From JBGPEQ01 sp050180895 (lineage in GTDB: Bacteria > Pseudomonadota > Alphaproteobacteria > Dongiales > Dongiaceae), in assembly GCA_050180895.1 (NCBI GenBank), contig JBFXDS010000005.1, forward strand, positions 124,001-188,000: 64,000 nucleotides of DNA, given 5' to 3'. The translations under genes and the position numbers were made by a program. The notes beneath the pieces were generated by a model. That model was not told where the DNA came from. It saw only the letters and a list, made by a program, of their open reading frames with translations, and made no database searches. Of the stretch, positions 53,967 through 63,968 are shown piece by piece (within the stretch, counting starts at the first letter, position 1; each line of letters starts with the position of its first letter).

Positions 53967-55115
53967 CTATCCTTCCGCGCGGAGAACGCGGTCCAAGACG
54001 TATTCGGCAAAGGCGTGAACCGTCGGTTCCTCCTGCGGCGACAACCGGCCCGGCGCGGCGAGCGTGCCGCGAAGGCCGCGCTGCTGCGCTTCGCAGATTC
54101 CCCGATCCTCGGCGATCGCCATTTCGGCCGCAGGAAGGTATCCCTCGACGGCATTGGCGAAATCCGGACTCTCGATCGTCGAGCGGGGAAAACAGGCCAC
54201 GTATGACATGGTCATAGTCTCGGGCCCCTCGGGAAAGAGCTGGTGGTAGACCATCTTGTCGGGCTGCAGATTGAGGATGATGTGGGGATAAGCGATCACA
54301 TAGTGTGCGTGCGCTCGGTCGTATTCCGTGACGCCTTCGTGAAACGGAAACAGAGGCTTCTCGGCAACGCCGAACGAAAGATCCAGGGGGCCGCTGTTGA
54401 TGGCGTATCGCCTCGGCTCGATCTCGGCTTCGAACGGCCGGATCGTATAGCCGTTCGGGCGGAAGCGCTCCAACGAGGGGCGGTGAACCGTTCCGAGATG
54501 ATAGGCTTCCCGCGAGTTCTCCACCCAGATTTTCCAATTGCAGCGGACCTTGTAGGTCCACTTCTTGACGATCTGCATCTCGTGCAGCCTATAAGCCTCG
54601 AATCGACCGACCAGGCCGCCAAGACTTTCGATCAGACTGGGGGCGTTCTGATCGAAGTTCACGCAGACAAAGCCACCCCAGCTCTCGGTCCTCAGCGACG
54701 GCAGGCGGCAGTTGGCCGTATCGAAATCCTTGACGCCATTCATGAGAGGGGCGGCCAGCAGCTGGCCCGAGAGAGAGTAGGTCCAGCCGTGGTAGGGGCA
54801 GACGAGTGCCGGGCAATTTCCGCTGCCGGAAACGAGCTCGGCGCCTCTATGCCGGCAGGAGGCCGACAGCGTACGAACGACGTGGTCGCGCCCTCTGATG
54901 ACGATCAGCGGCTCGTTGAAGAAGTCGATCCGGCAATAGTCGCCCGGATTGGGTATCTCTTCCTCTCTGACCGCCACGAGCCAACTTTTCTTGAAGATGG
55001 TCTCCACCTCCTTTTCGTACCACTCGGGAGACGTATAGACGTGAGGCGGAAGGGTGAATGCTTCGTCAAGAGGGCTGAGTACCCGTGCATATTCCGGAGG
55101 TGTAAGTACGTTCAT
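53967..55115 (-). CDS. Rieske [2Fe-2S] aromatic/amine-type oxygenase alpha subunit
   Basis: A 382-residue oxygenase. The Rieske ligands are Cys87 and His89 (CRHRGAELV) and Cys106 and His109 (CPYHGW). The mononuclear iron region is NWKIWVENSREAYHLGTVH. Length and the LPPHVYTSPEWYEKEVETIFKKSW opening resemble choline monooxygenase, glycine-betaine and carnitine demethylase-type enzymes rather than benzoate dioxygenases with beta subunits. Electrons probably come from the VanB-type reductase encoded at 56495. It is the first gene of the operon with ridA and the Pot-type importer. The ATG at 55115 follows GGGATGA. Confidence 0.92.
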   Translation of the reverse strand: MNVLTPPEYARVLSPLDEAFTLPPHVYTSPEWYEKEVETIFKKSWLVAVREEEIPNPGDYCRIDFFNEPLIVIRGRDHVVRTLSASCRHRGAELVSGSGNCPALVCPYHGWTYSLSGQLLAAPLMNGVKDFDTANCRLPSLRTESWGGFVCVNFDQNAPSLIESLGGLVGRFEAYRLHEMQIVKKWTYKVRCNWKIWVENSREAYHLGTVHRPSLERFRPNGYTIRPFEAEIEPRRYAINSGPLDLSFGVAEKPLFPFHEGVTEYDRAHAHYVIAYPHIILNLQPDKMVYHQLFPEGPETMTMSYVACFPRSTIESPDFANAVEGYLPAAEMAIAEDRGICEAQQRGLRGTLAAPGRLSPQEEPTVHAFAEYVLDRVLRAEG

Positions 55116-55522
55116 TGATAATTCATCCCATTCGTTGGCTGTCCGGGCTGTCGACGGCGCGCGGAGCCGAGGCATCGTCGCGGCTCGTCAGAACGGCCTC
55201 GCGATCAGGCGCATGGCCGATCGCACCGCCGCCTGTCCGATGCCGGCACATTCGGTCCACCGATCGGCCCGTCCGGTGCTTGTCTTCGACCCCGCGTCTC
55301 GACGAGGCTGCTGGTGTTCTCGTCCGCAAGATGCGGAGCGGACGACAGCCGTGCTTCGTCTTGTCGATCGTCGTCGAAAACGCGCTCAAATCTGCTCGAC
55401 ACGCCCAGTTAGTGTGCGAAGCACATGAGATTCGATCCTATGAACGGCAGCGATCATTGACAAACAACGAATCGTTATGAAATGAATTAGGCGGCATGAT
55501 TGCCCGCATCTGGTAGGTGGAA
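55116..55522. promoter_or_regulatory. Divergent control region, Rieske operon and LysR gene
   Basis: About 400 bases without a supported gene. Toward LysR, TTGACA near 55456 is followed by AACGAATCGTT, a small inverted repeat, and an AT-rich stretch, a plausible promoter with an overlapping LysR site. The Rieske-side promoter is not clear. LysR regulators usually act from such divergent intervals. Confidence 0.55.
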
Positions 55523-56467
55523 ATGAACCGCTTGCCTCTGCATCTCATCCGTGCATTTGAGGCTGTGGCGCGAAATCGGAGCTTCACGCGTGCCGCGGAG
55601 GAGCTCTGCATCACGCAGGCCGCGGTCAGTCAGCAGATCAAGCTTCTGGAGGAGAGCATCGGCGTAGACCTCTTCGATCGTGCGAGTCGGAAGATTGCTT
55701 TGACTCGGTCCGGAGAGATACTGCTGCCCGCCGTCCGCAATGCTCTTCACTCCTTGTCGGACGCGACCGCTCAGATAAAGGCGCTGCAGAGCAATCGACA
55801 GATATCCATCAAGGTGTCGCCGTTCCTGCTGCGTCACTGGCTCGGATCGAGGCTTCATCGTTTCGAAAGCGCCCATCCCGCCGTGGACGTGCGCGTGCGC
55901 CACTTCTACCAGTCGCTGAGTCCCGAAGCCTTTGCCCGCGACGGCGTGGATCTCGTCGTGGCGTGGGGCGAAGGTTCGTGGCCGGGCTTGATCAGCGAGA
56001 TGCTATTCAGGCTGGAGCTGACGCTGGTCTGCAGTCCGAGCGTCCTGCGCCCTTCCGCCGAGTCGAGCGAACCGGTCAACCTCGGCCAGTACACGCTATT
56101 GCGATCGTTCTATGATTGGTGGGATGACTGGTCCAAGGCGACGGGGACGAAACTGGACTTGCAGAGTCAGAGATACGTCTACGATACGAACCAACTCATA
56201 GAGGCGGCGCTGGACGGACACGGTATTGCCCTGGTTCCGGTGTCTTTGGGCGTTGCGGAGCATCTCGCGAGCGGTCGCTTGGTCCGTGCTTCGGACGTTA
56301 CGATCGAAACGAACGAGGCCTACTACGTCGTGTCTTCTGGTGAAGCGCTGCGGCGTCCTGGCGTGACTCACTTTCGAGAGTGGTTGCTCGAAGAATCGAT
56401 GCTCGAGAGAAGCAAGTATGCGGGTCGTTCGTCGAGGGCGGAGGAACAGTTGCGCGCGTCGCGATAG
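55523..56467 (+). CDS. LysR-family transcriptional regulator (GcvA-like)
   Basis: A 314-residue activator. The helix-turn-helix is RAFEAVARNRSFTRAAEELCITQAAVSQQIKLLEESIGVDLFDRASRKIALT (about 10-60). The effector domain contains VRHFYQSLSPEAFARDGVDLVVAWGEGSWPGL, in the GcvA-type layout, and GHGIALVPVSLGVAEHLASGRLV. It is divergent from the Rieske operon and convergent with the reductase gene, so it probably regulates both in response to the pathway substrate. The ATG at 55523 follows TAGGTGGA. Confidence 0.93.
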   Translation: MNRLPLHLIRAFEAVARNRSFTRAAEELCITQAAVSQQIKLLEESIGVDLFDRASRKIALTRSGEILLPAVRNALHSLSDATAQIKALQSNRQISIKVSPFLLRHWLGSRLHRFESAHPAVDVRVRHFYQSLSPEAFARDGVDLVVAWGEGSWPGLISEMLFRLELTLVCSPSVLRPSAESSEPVNLGQYTLLRSFYDWWDDWSKATGTKLDLQSQRYVYDTNQLIEAALDGHGIALVPVSLGVAEHLASGRLVRASDVTIETNEAYYVVSSGEALRRPGVTHFREWLLEESMLERSKYAGRSSRAEEQLRASR

Positions 56468-56494
56468 GTGGTCTGTGGAGAATCGACAGGAAGC

Positions 56495-57487
56495 CTAGAG
56501 GCCGAGCTTCAAGCGCGGGGAGAGCGCGCGGGAACAGCAGGTGGCGATCTTGCGGCTCCGCTCGTTCTCGAACAACACGCTGTCTCGATGCTCGGCGATA
56601 CCGTCCAAGAGATCCACGACACAGGTGCCGCAGACACCCTGGGTGCATATCGATGGCACGTACTTGCCGTTCCGCCGCAAGGCTTCCAGTATCGTTTCGC
56701 CGGGCTGGACGGTGATGATCTCGCCCGTGCTGGCGATCTCGATCTCGAATGCGCTGTCGGCGCTACCGCATCTCGTCGGGCTCCCGAAGCTCTCGAAATG
56801 CACCGTTTCCGCCGGCCATCCTTCGGCGGCGCGCCGGACCGCATTCAGAAGGCCGGGTGGACCACAGCAGTAGAGATGGGTTCCCTCCGCCTTTTCTGCG
56901 GAGACGACCTTGGCCGTATCGAGCCCCTTCGTCGGATCGCCGCCATCGACATACAGCATCGTGTGTCGGGCGAGGCTGCCGCCGGCGAGCAAATCCAGGA
57001 AGGCCGCCTTCCGCAGACTCCGGACGCAATAGTGCAGTCGCCACGTCGCACCCTGTCGATCCAGCGTGCGGACCATCGACAGGATCGGGGTTATTCCGAT
57101 GCCGCCGGCGATGAAGACATGTCGTTTTGCCTCATCATGAACGGGGAAGCTGTTCCTTGGCGCAGAGATCTCGATGACGTCGCCGGCCTTGACAGTGTCA
57201 TGCAGCTGCCTCGATCCGCCGCGGCCTTCGTCTTCCCTGAGAACGGCGACCTGATACGAAAGCGTGGTGGCGGCGGCGTCGCCCACCAGAGAATACTGTC
57301 GGATCAGCCCTGAGCCGAGAAACAGATCGATGTGTGCGCCGGCGGAGAACGCGGGAAGCGGTCGTCCCTGCGGATCCACGAGAACATAGGATCGGATCCC
57401 TTCCGCCTCCTCGCGAATCGAATCCACGCGCACGCGCAGCCTGTCAGGTCCCACGCTGACCCCAGGCCTTTGCCGCGGGCCTGTCAT
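56495..57487 (-). CDS. VanB-type oxygenase reductase (FMN/NAD/[2Fe-2S])
   Basis: A 330-residue protein with the class IA order. The flavin site is RQYSLVGD (63-70), the NAD site is HVFIAGGIGITPILSM, and the C-terminal plant-type [2Fe-2S] domain has CTQGVCGTC plus a last Cys in ATCCSRA. It passes electrons from NADH to a Rieske oxygenase. The only Rieske oxygenase in the window is at 53967, on the same strand about 1.4 kb downstream with lysR between, so the pair is likely functional together. A TTG start at 57508 is an alternative. Confidence 0.93.
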   Translation of the reverse strand: MTGPRQRPGVSVGPDRLRVRVDSIREEAEGIRSYVLVDPQGRPLPAFSAGAHIDLFLGSGLIRQYSLVGDAAATTLSYQVAVLREDEGRGGSRQLHDTVKAGDVIEISAPRNSFPVHDEAKRHVFIAGGIGITPILSMVRTLDRQGATWRLHYCVRSLRKAAFLDLLAGGSLARHTMLYVDGGDPTKGLDTAKVVSAEKAEGTHLYCCGPPGLLNAVRRAAEGWPAETVHFESFGSPTRCGSADSAFEIEIASTGEIITVQPGETILEALRRNGKYVPSICTQGVCGTCVVDLLDGIAEHRDSVLFENERSRKIATCCSRALSPRLKLGL

Positions 57488-57543
57488 CTGACCGTTCTCG
57501 AGCGGCAACCCTGCGGTCGAGGGTCTCGCAGACGCGTTCCACG

Positions 57544-58605
57544 CTACGCGAAGGAGAAGGCGGCGGCAGGGTTGTCGATCAGAAGGCGACGGATGCCCTC
57601 TTCCTTCAGGCCCCTGATCCGCAATCTCGGAACGATGTTCGTCAAGATGTGATCATATCCCAAGCCGCCGTATCGGCTGAGTCGCGTCTTGGTCGCTATG
57701 TCGTGAGAGATGAGGAGCTGCTTTTCCAACCCCTGTTCGAAATGCCAGAGGACGATGTCCATCCGTTGGGCATCCGAGGGCATGTCGACTTTGGGATTCT
57801 GACAGTAATATGACGTCTCGTTCCCGAACAAGTCGTACTCGAGATAGCATCCGGTCGCCGCCAGTTCGGCAAGCCAGCCACGGTCGGTGCAGGTTCGATC
57901 GATATGGCAAATGACCATGCGGCTCAGATCTCCGCCGGCTCGTCGCACCACCTCCACGATCTCGAAGGGGGATTTCGGATCTCGTCCGGGGTGCACCATC
58001 AAGGGGGCGCCCGTCTGCCTTTGAGCGTCCACGCTGGCGCGAAGGCTTCGACGTTCGACATCGGTCATCGGGTAGGAGCAACCGATCTCTCCGATCAGCC
58101 CGGCACGGATTCCGGTATCGCCAACGCCGATTTCGATGTCTCTGATTATCTCTTCGGTGATCGCTTCCTGAGAACGGTCGGCGAGTTCGGGCGGGAGAGT
58201 CTTTTCGAGGTAGTATCCCGCCCCCATGATGATGTTCGCACCCGTGAGACGCGAAATCTTCGCCAGGCTGTGGGGGTCGCGGCCGAGGCCGATGTTGGTG
58301 GGGTCGACAATCGTCCGTCCGCCGGCGCCGACAAAGCGCATGACTTCGGCGATCGCCGTATCCTCTTCGAGGACCGAGCAGTTGTCGGCGTTACTGGTCC
58401 AATTGTAGTTGATCCAGCCGAGATTCTGCAGGCCGATCTTTTGATGGGCGAGGGATTTCAACGATGCTTCCGACGGCTCTTTGAAGAGCCACCGCGTATC
58501 GATCACGAGGTGATCGTGAGAAAGTGTCGGGCCGAGATCGGCGGCATGGATGAGTTGCAGGACTGTTTGCGCTTTTCCGCGCCTGACGTTCGATTGGGTA
58601 TTCAT
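57544..58605 (-). CDS. Phosphotriesterase-family hydrolase (lactonase-like)
   Basis: A 353-residue TIM-barrel metalloenzyme. The first metal ligands are in LGPTLSHDHLV (His30, His32). The bridging position is IGEIGCSYPMT, with Glu instead of the carboxylated Lys, as in the lactonase-like subgroup. MVHPGRD, VICHIDRT and LISHDIATK supply further ligands. Members of this subgroup hydrolyse lactones or esters rather than phosphotriesters. It is divergent from the dehydratase gene and downstream-facing toward the reductase gene (56 bases), so it may belong to either pathway. Confidence 0.88.
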   Translation of the reverse strand: MNTQSNVRRGKAQTVLQLIHAADLGPTLSHDHLVIDTRWLFKEPSEASLKSLAHQKIGLQNLGWINYNWTSNADNCSVLEEDTAIAEVMRFVGAGGRTIVDPTNIGLGRDPHSLAKISRLTGANIIMGAGYYLEKTLPPELADRSQEAITEEIIRDIEIGVGDTGIRAGLIGEIGCSYPMTDVERRSLRASVDAQRQTGAPLMVHPGRDPKSPFEIVEVVRRAGGDLSRMVICHIDRTCTDRGWLAELAATGCYLEYDLFGNETSYYCQNPKVDMPSDAQRMDIVLWHFEQGLEKQLLISHDIATKTRLSRYGGLGYDHILTNIVPRLRIRGLKEEGIRRLLIDNPAAAFSFA

Positions 58606-59048
58606 CTTGTTCGGATTCCGCTGGGATCCTGAAAATCTCGAAGGGGGACGCGAAGTGACCTCCCCATTTTACGCATCCGCCATCGGCACGCCGACGCGCT
58701 GCTCGCGACCATAGAAGCGGCTGAGTCATGGGGCAAACAATACGTCGTTATCTCAAGGATAATCTGTCTTTATAGGGAGAGTTGCCTTCCAATGCCGCTG
58801 ACAACAGACAGCTTCCACCACCGAGTTTTTGGGGGCAGTGTTTCGCCGACGGGAGGTCCGCGCATCGAGGACGACCCATTCGGCAAGAATTGCGGCTTGC
58901 CGCATCGACTAGGCGATGCGACATTGCGACTCGATCGTCCGCCGCTTGCAGAGCGTTTGCCGTCGAACGCCGCGCCGTCGGAGATCGCTCCGGCATTCAT
59001 GCCGTAGAGCGGAAGAGCATCCATCAGCCGAATCGGAGCCGACAGCCC
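58606..59048. promoter_or_regulatory. Divergent control region, hydrolase and dehydratase genes
   Basis: No supported gene in 443 bases; a 71-codon plus frame from 58792 has no ribosome-binding site or recognisable product. TTATC-TCAAG-GATAA (58748-58762) is a perfect five-base inverted repeat with five-base spacing in an AT-rich patch, a candidate operator. Confidence 0.4.
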
Positions 59049-60833
59049 ATGCCCGAGAAACATGATCGCCCCCTCCGCAGTCAGATGTGGTGGGACAATC
59101 CCGACAACCCCGGCATGACGGCGCTCTATCTGGAGCGTTACCTCAACTACGGCCTCACCCGGGAAGAGCTCCAATCTGGCCGGCCCATTATCGGCATCGC
59201 CCAGACCGGCAGCGATCTGTCTCCCTGCAACCGCCACCATCTCGAGCTCGCCAAGCGCGCGGCCGCCGGTATCCGGGACGCCGGCGGCATTCCCATCGAG
59301 TTCCCCGTGCATCCCATCCAGGAGACGGGAAGGCGGCCCACCGCCGCGCTGGACCGCAATCTGGCCTATCTCGGCCTCGTCGAGATCCTCCACGGATATC
59401 CGCTCGACGGCGTCGTCCTGACGACGGGATGCGACAAGACGACGGGAGCCATGCTGATGGGTGCCGCCACGATGGATCTCCCGGCGATCGTCCTCTCGGG
59501 CGGGCCGATGCTGGACGGCTACTATGCGGGAAAGCTGTCCGGCTCGGGCGCCGTCGTTTGGGAGGCGCGCCGTCGTCATGCCGCCGGCGAGCTCGACTAT
59601 GCCGGGTTCATCGACGTGGTCGCCGCCTCGGTGCCGAGCGCCGGCCATTGCAATACCATGGGAACCGCCAGCTCGATGAATGCGATGGCCGAGGCGCTGG
59701 GCATGGCGCTTCCGGGCTGCGCCGCGATACCCGCCCCCTATCAGGCGCGGGCGCAAATGGCTTATTGGACCGGCCGGCGCATCGTCGAGATGGTCCGCGA
59801 AGACCTTCGGCCATCCAAGATCCTGACGCGCGACGCGTTCGAGAATGCCATCGTCTGCGCATCGGCCATCGGCGCCTCGACGAACTGCCCGCCGCATGTC
59901 AACGCCATCGCCCGTCACATCGGGGTCGAGCTCAGCAACGACGATTGGGATCGCATCGGATATGACGTGCCGTTGTTGGTCAACATGCAGCCGGCCGGCC
60001 ACTATCTCGGGGAGAGCTACTACCGCGCCGGCGGCCTGCCGGCGGTCATCGGCGAGCTCATGCGCCACGGGCGGATGCGCAGCGATGCGCTTACCGTCAC
60101 CGGCCGCACGATCGGAAGCAACAACCGCGACGCGCGGAGCAGCGATGCGGAAGTCATCCGCCCCTACGATCGGCCGCTGAAGGAGAAGGCGGGCTTCGCC
60201 ATCTTGCACGGAAATCTCTTCGACGATGCGATCATGAAGACCTCCGTCATCTCCGACGATTTTCGCAAGCGCTATCTGCAGCGGCCGGGCGACGAGGGGG
60301 CGTTCGAGGGTCGTGCCGTCGTTTTCGAGGGACCGGAGGACTATCATCGGCGGATCAATGACCCGTCTCTCGCGATCGACGGGACCTGCATCCTGGTGAT
60401 CCGGCACTGCGGTCCGGTCGGCTATCCGGGCTCGGCCGAGGTCGTGAACATGCTTCCCCCCGATGCTCTCGTCAAACGCGGCATTGATGAATTGCCCTGC
60501 ATCGGGGATGGTCGCCAGAGCGGCACCTCGGGCAGTCCTTCGATACTGAATGCCTCGCCCGAGGCGGCCGTCGGCGGCGGTCTCGCGGTCCTGAGGACAG
60601 GCGATCCAATCCGCGTGGATCTGCCGCGCCGCCGCGCCGACATGCTAGTCCCCGACGACGAGATTGCTCGTCGGCGTAAGGAGCTTGTCCTGCCGGAGCT
60701 ACAGAGCCAGACGCCTTGGCAGGAGATCTACCGCGACCATGTCGGCCAATTGTCCGCCGGCGCGGTGCTCGAGAACGCCGTCAAATACAAGCGGATCGCG
60801 GAAGCGTTCGGAGTGCCGCGAGACAATCACTGA
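59049..60833 (+). CDS. IlvD/Edd-family dehydratase (sugar-acid dehydratase)
   Basis: A 594-residue enzyme. Three cysteines fit the iron-sulfur cluster of the family: Cys60 (SDLSPCNRHH), Cys128 (TTGCDKTTGA) and Cys201 (GHCNTMGTASSMN). The C-terminal IGDGRQSGTSGSPSILNASPEAAVGGGLA is the substrate-binding loop. The length and the WWDNPDNPGMTALYLERYLNYGLT opening match the arabinonate/xylonate dehydratase branch rather than dihydroxy-acid dehydratase for branched amino acids. It would convert an aldonate to a 2-keto-3-deoxy acid. The ATG at 59049 starts the family consensus; upstream frame extension is ignored. Confidence 0.9.
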   Translation: MPEKHDRPLRSQMWWDNPDNPGMTALYLERYLNYGLTREELQSGRPIIGIAQTGSDLSPCNRHHLELAKRAAAGIRDAGGIPIEFPVHPIQETGRRPTAALDRNLAYLGLVEILHGYPLDGVVLTTGCDKTTGAMLMGAATMDLPAIVLSGGPMLDGYYAGKLSGSGAVVWEARRRHAAGELDYAGFIDVVAASVPSAGHCNTMGTASSMNAMAEALGMALPGCAAIPAPYQARAQMAYWTGRRIVEMVREDLRPSKILTRDAFENAIVCASAIGASTNCPPHVNAIARHIGVELSNDDWDRIGYDVPLLVNMQPAGHYLGESYYRAGGLPAVIGELMRHGRMRSDALTVTGRTIGSNNRDARSSDAEVIRPYDRPLKEKAGFAILHGNLFDDAIMKTSVISDDFRKRYLQRPGDEGAFEGRAVVFEGPEDYHRRINDPSLAIDGTCILVIRHCGPVGYPGSAEVVNMLPPDALVKRGIDELPCIGDGRQSGTSGSPSILNASPEAAVGGGLAVLRTGDPIRVDLPRRRADMLVPDDEIARRRKELVLPELQSQTPWQEIYRDHVGQLSAGAVLENAVKYKRIAEAFGVPRDNH

Positions 60834-61232
60834 TGATCCTTAAGTATTTCTGAGCGCACCTTCGCCGAAGGGGAGTTTCAGAGCAGGTTCCGCGAAACCA
60901 TGGCATCGTTTCACGGCTGTCTCGGGAACTGCTCGCAGAAACCCATGGCAAGCGCCTGCTGTGGAAGCGATCGCATTTAGCTCCCCCGCCCGGCATGCTT
61001 CGGTGTGGTGTTGTGTCATGGGAGAGCGACCTCTGGGATGAGGGCGGATCTCTGGTGAACGAAGGAAAATCGGAGTCGTTTGAGCTCAGTTTCAGTATCC
61101 TCGAGTGGAGAAGGTTGGAGCCCAGTACCTCCCCTCCGCCAGCGCATGTCATAAATATACTGAAAGACGGCGTTTCGGCGCAGGGGTCGTTTCTAAGCAC
61201 AAGGAATGATGACAGGGATGCGGGTAACGGGG
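60834..61232. other. Intergenic stretch between dehydratase and RidA genes
   Basis: I see no supported gene. Short frames on both strands have no recognisable product, and no clear terminator with a T-run is visible after the dehydratase stop. Confidence 0.45.
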
Positions 61233-61628
61233 CTAGTTTGACATCTGGCGCGCCGCTACTGCTTGTACTTTGACTTTCCCGCCAAAGGGAAGCTTCGCCG
61301 CCTGGTAGATCGTCCTTGCTGGGCGCTGTCCTTCTGGAAACAATTCTCTGTAAAGGCCATTGACCTCCTTAACATCGGCAAGATCGATGAAGGCGAGATC
61401 GACATAAACGATGTCGGAACGTTTAAAGCCGGCGGCTTCAACGATACGGAATACATGCGCAAATGCGCGAGATGCCTCTTCGCGCGCTGTGCCGGGCACG
61501 TAGCTGCCATCGTCTCCAACCGAAAGCTGCCCACTGATCCAGCATTGATTGCCGACGACCACTGCGTTGCTAATAGGGGAGGGTGACGGCGGCACGCCTT
61601 CCACCTCAACAATGTACCGCTTTGACAT
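61233..61628 (-). CDS. RidA-family protein, second copy
   Basis: A 131-residue protein. PSPISNAVVVGNQCWISGQLSVGDDGSYVPGTAREEASRAFAHVFRIVEAAGFKRSDIVYVDLAFIDLADVKEVNGLYRELFPEGQRPARTIYQAAKLPFGGKVKVQAVA shows the full RidA core. The Arg in RPARTIYQAAKLP occupies the position of the catalytic Arg of RidA, so imine deaminase activity is plausible. It differs clearly from the RidA at 53555. GGAGGACAAA precedes the ATG at 61628. It lies before the deoR gene on the same strand; the 61629-61822 gap holds nothing recognised. Confidence 0.9.
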   Translation of the reverse strand: MSKRYIVEVEGVPPSPSPISNAVVVGNQCWISGQLSVGDDGSYVPGTAREEASRAFAHVFRIVEAAGFKRSDIVYVDLAFIDLADVKEVNGLYRELFPEGQRPARTIYQAAKLPFGGKVKVQAVAARQMSN

Positions 61629-61822
61629 TTTGTCCTCCGACAATAGTCAGGCGCGCTTTTTGTAAGGGCAGCGCACCATCGGCCTTTCGGCTTCCTTTGC
61701 TGCGTCCGTTTCGATCTCCTCGTTGTTGGCAGCTTGCCAAAGCATGCACAGGGTCACGACGTTTTCCTCCCGCTGTCGGTGTTTTCCGCCCGGCGACCAT
61801 GCCAGCACAGGATGGGCGCAAG

Positions 61823-61856
61823 AAAAAGCCCACGCGAGGCGGAGCCCGCCGCGGGG
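61823..61856 (-). terminator. Rho-independent terminator of deoR
   Basis: On the minus strand a GC-rich imperfect stem centred on GGCGGGCTCCGCC and closed by GCG/CGC and CCC/GGG pairs is followed by GCTTTTTC. It begins 17 bases after the deoR stop, the expected place and form for an intrinsic terminator. Confidence 0.6.
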
Positions 61857-61872
61857 GTGACACCGCCGCAGC

Positions 61873-62661
61873 TCAATTGCCGGGCGCGACGTGGATTTGG
61901 ATGCCGGCCCTGCCGGCCTGCTCCAGGAGCGAGCCCTGCGGAAGCTCGTCGACCACGAGGTGCGACACCGCCTCGAGGCCGCAGACCCAGGTCATCGCCT
62001 TGCGGCCGAACTTGCTGCGGTCGAGGATCATGATCCGCGTGTCGGCGTTCTCCAGCATGGCCCGCTTCACCCAGGCGAAGCTCGGCTCGAACTCGTAGAG
62101 TCCGGTCTCGGCCAGCCCGCCGATGCTGAGGACGGCCTTGTCGGCATGGAAGCGCCGCAGGAAGTCGGTCGTGTCCTGCCCGGCCACGCCGCCCTGCCGA
62201 TGCGAATAGGCGCCGGGGCACAGGATGACGTCGATCTTCGGCGCGGCGCTCAGGGCCGCGACGAGCTTCCAGCTGTTGGTGATGATACGCGCTTCGCAGC
62301 CCCGGTCGGCGAGGCAACGCGCGAAATGCGCCGTGGTCGAGCCGACATCGACCATGAGCACGTCGCCCGGATCGACCATCGCCGCCGCCGCCTGGCCGAT
62401 GCGCCGCCGCTCCGCGACCAGGAGCCGGTCGCGCTCGGCCAGGCTCGGCTCGACGCTCGTCGAGGCTGAAAGCGCGCTGCCGTAGGTCCGGCTGATCTTG
62501 CCGCTGCTGTGCAGTTCGTCGAGATCCCGGCGGATGGTTTCCACATGCACGCCGAGGCGGCGCGCGAGCTCCAGCACGCGGACGACCGGTTTGACGTTCA
62601 GCTCCGCCAGGATCAGCTGCCGGCGTTCGTCCTTCGTGGGGCGCTTTGCCCGCTCGACCAT
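61873..62661 (-). CDS. DeoR-family transcriptional regulator
   Basis: A 262-residue repressor. The DeoR helix-turn-helix is KDERRQLILAELNVKPVVRVLELARRLGVHVETIRRDLDELHSSGKISRTYGSAL (about 9-65). The sensor domain carries LMVDVGSTTAHFARCL and the phosphosugar-binding GGVAGQDTTDFLRRFHADKAVLSIGG and MILDRSKFGRKA. DeoR proteins respond to sugar phosphates and usually repress an adjacent sugar gene set. The divergent importer ATPase at 62875 is the obvious target. The ATG at 62661 follows GGGAGCAGG. Confidence 0.93.
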   Translation of the reverse strand: MVERAKRPTKDERRQLILAELNVKPVVRVLELARRLGVHVETIRRDLDELHSSGKISRTYGSALSASTSVEPSLAERDRLLVAERRRIGQAAAAMVDPGDVLMVDVGSTTAHFARCLADRGCEARIITNSWKLVAALSAAPKIDVILCPGAYSHRQGGVAGQDTTDFLRRFHADKAVLSIGGLAETGLYEFEPSFAWVKRAMLENADTRIMILDRSKFGRKAMTWVCGLEAVSHLVVDELPQGSLLEQAGRAGIQIHVAPGN

Positions 62662-62874
62662 TGTGCCTGCTCCCGGAAAGCCGTGTTGTCCCGAGGCTAA
62701 TGCCCAGATGTTGCAACTACAACATGTTTGTAGGTCATTGAGCCTATTTGTGGACCACCAAGCCATAACCTGCTGTTATTCCCGCAGAATAGCGGTGGGA
62801 CTTGCCGAATACTGTGTTGCAAAGCCAACATCTGCTGTTAGCATGGGCAAAGAGGTTCGTCCGGGGCATTCATA
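62662..62874. promoter_or_regulatory. Divergent control region, deoR and sugar importer
   Basis: An AT-richer 213-base interval. GTTGCAACTACAACATGTTTGTAG (around 62713) and TGTTGCAAAGCCAACATCTG (around 62814) repeat the words TTGCAA and CAACAT and resemble paired DeoR sites either side of the promoters. No gene is present. Confidence 0.5.
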
Positions 62875-63966
<1,092 letters not shown>

Positions 63967-63968
63967 GA

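Noticed and set aside
58792..59007. 71-codon gene upstream of the dehydratase
   Set aside because: No ribosome-binding site, no recognisable product and it lies in a divergent promoter region.
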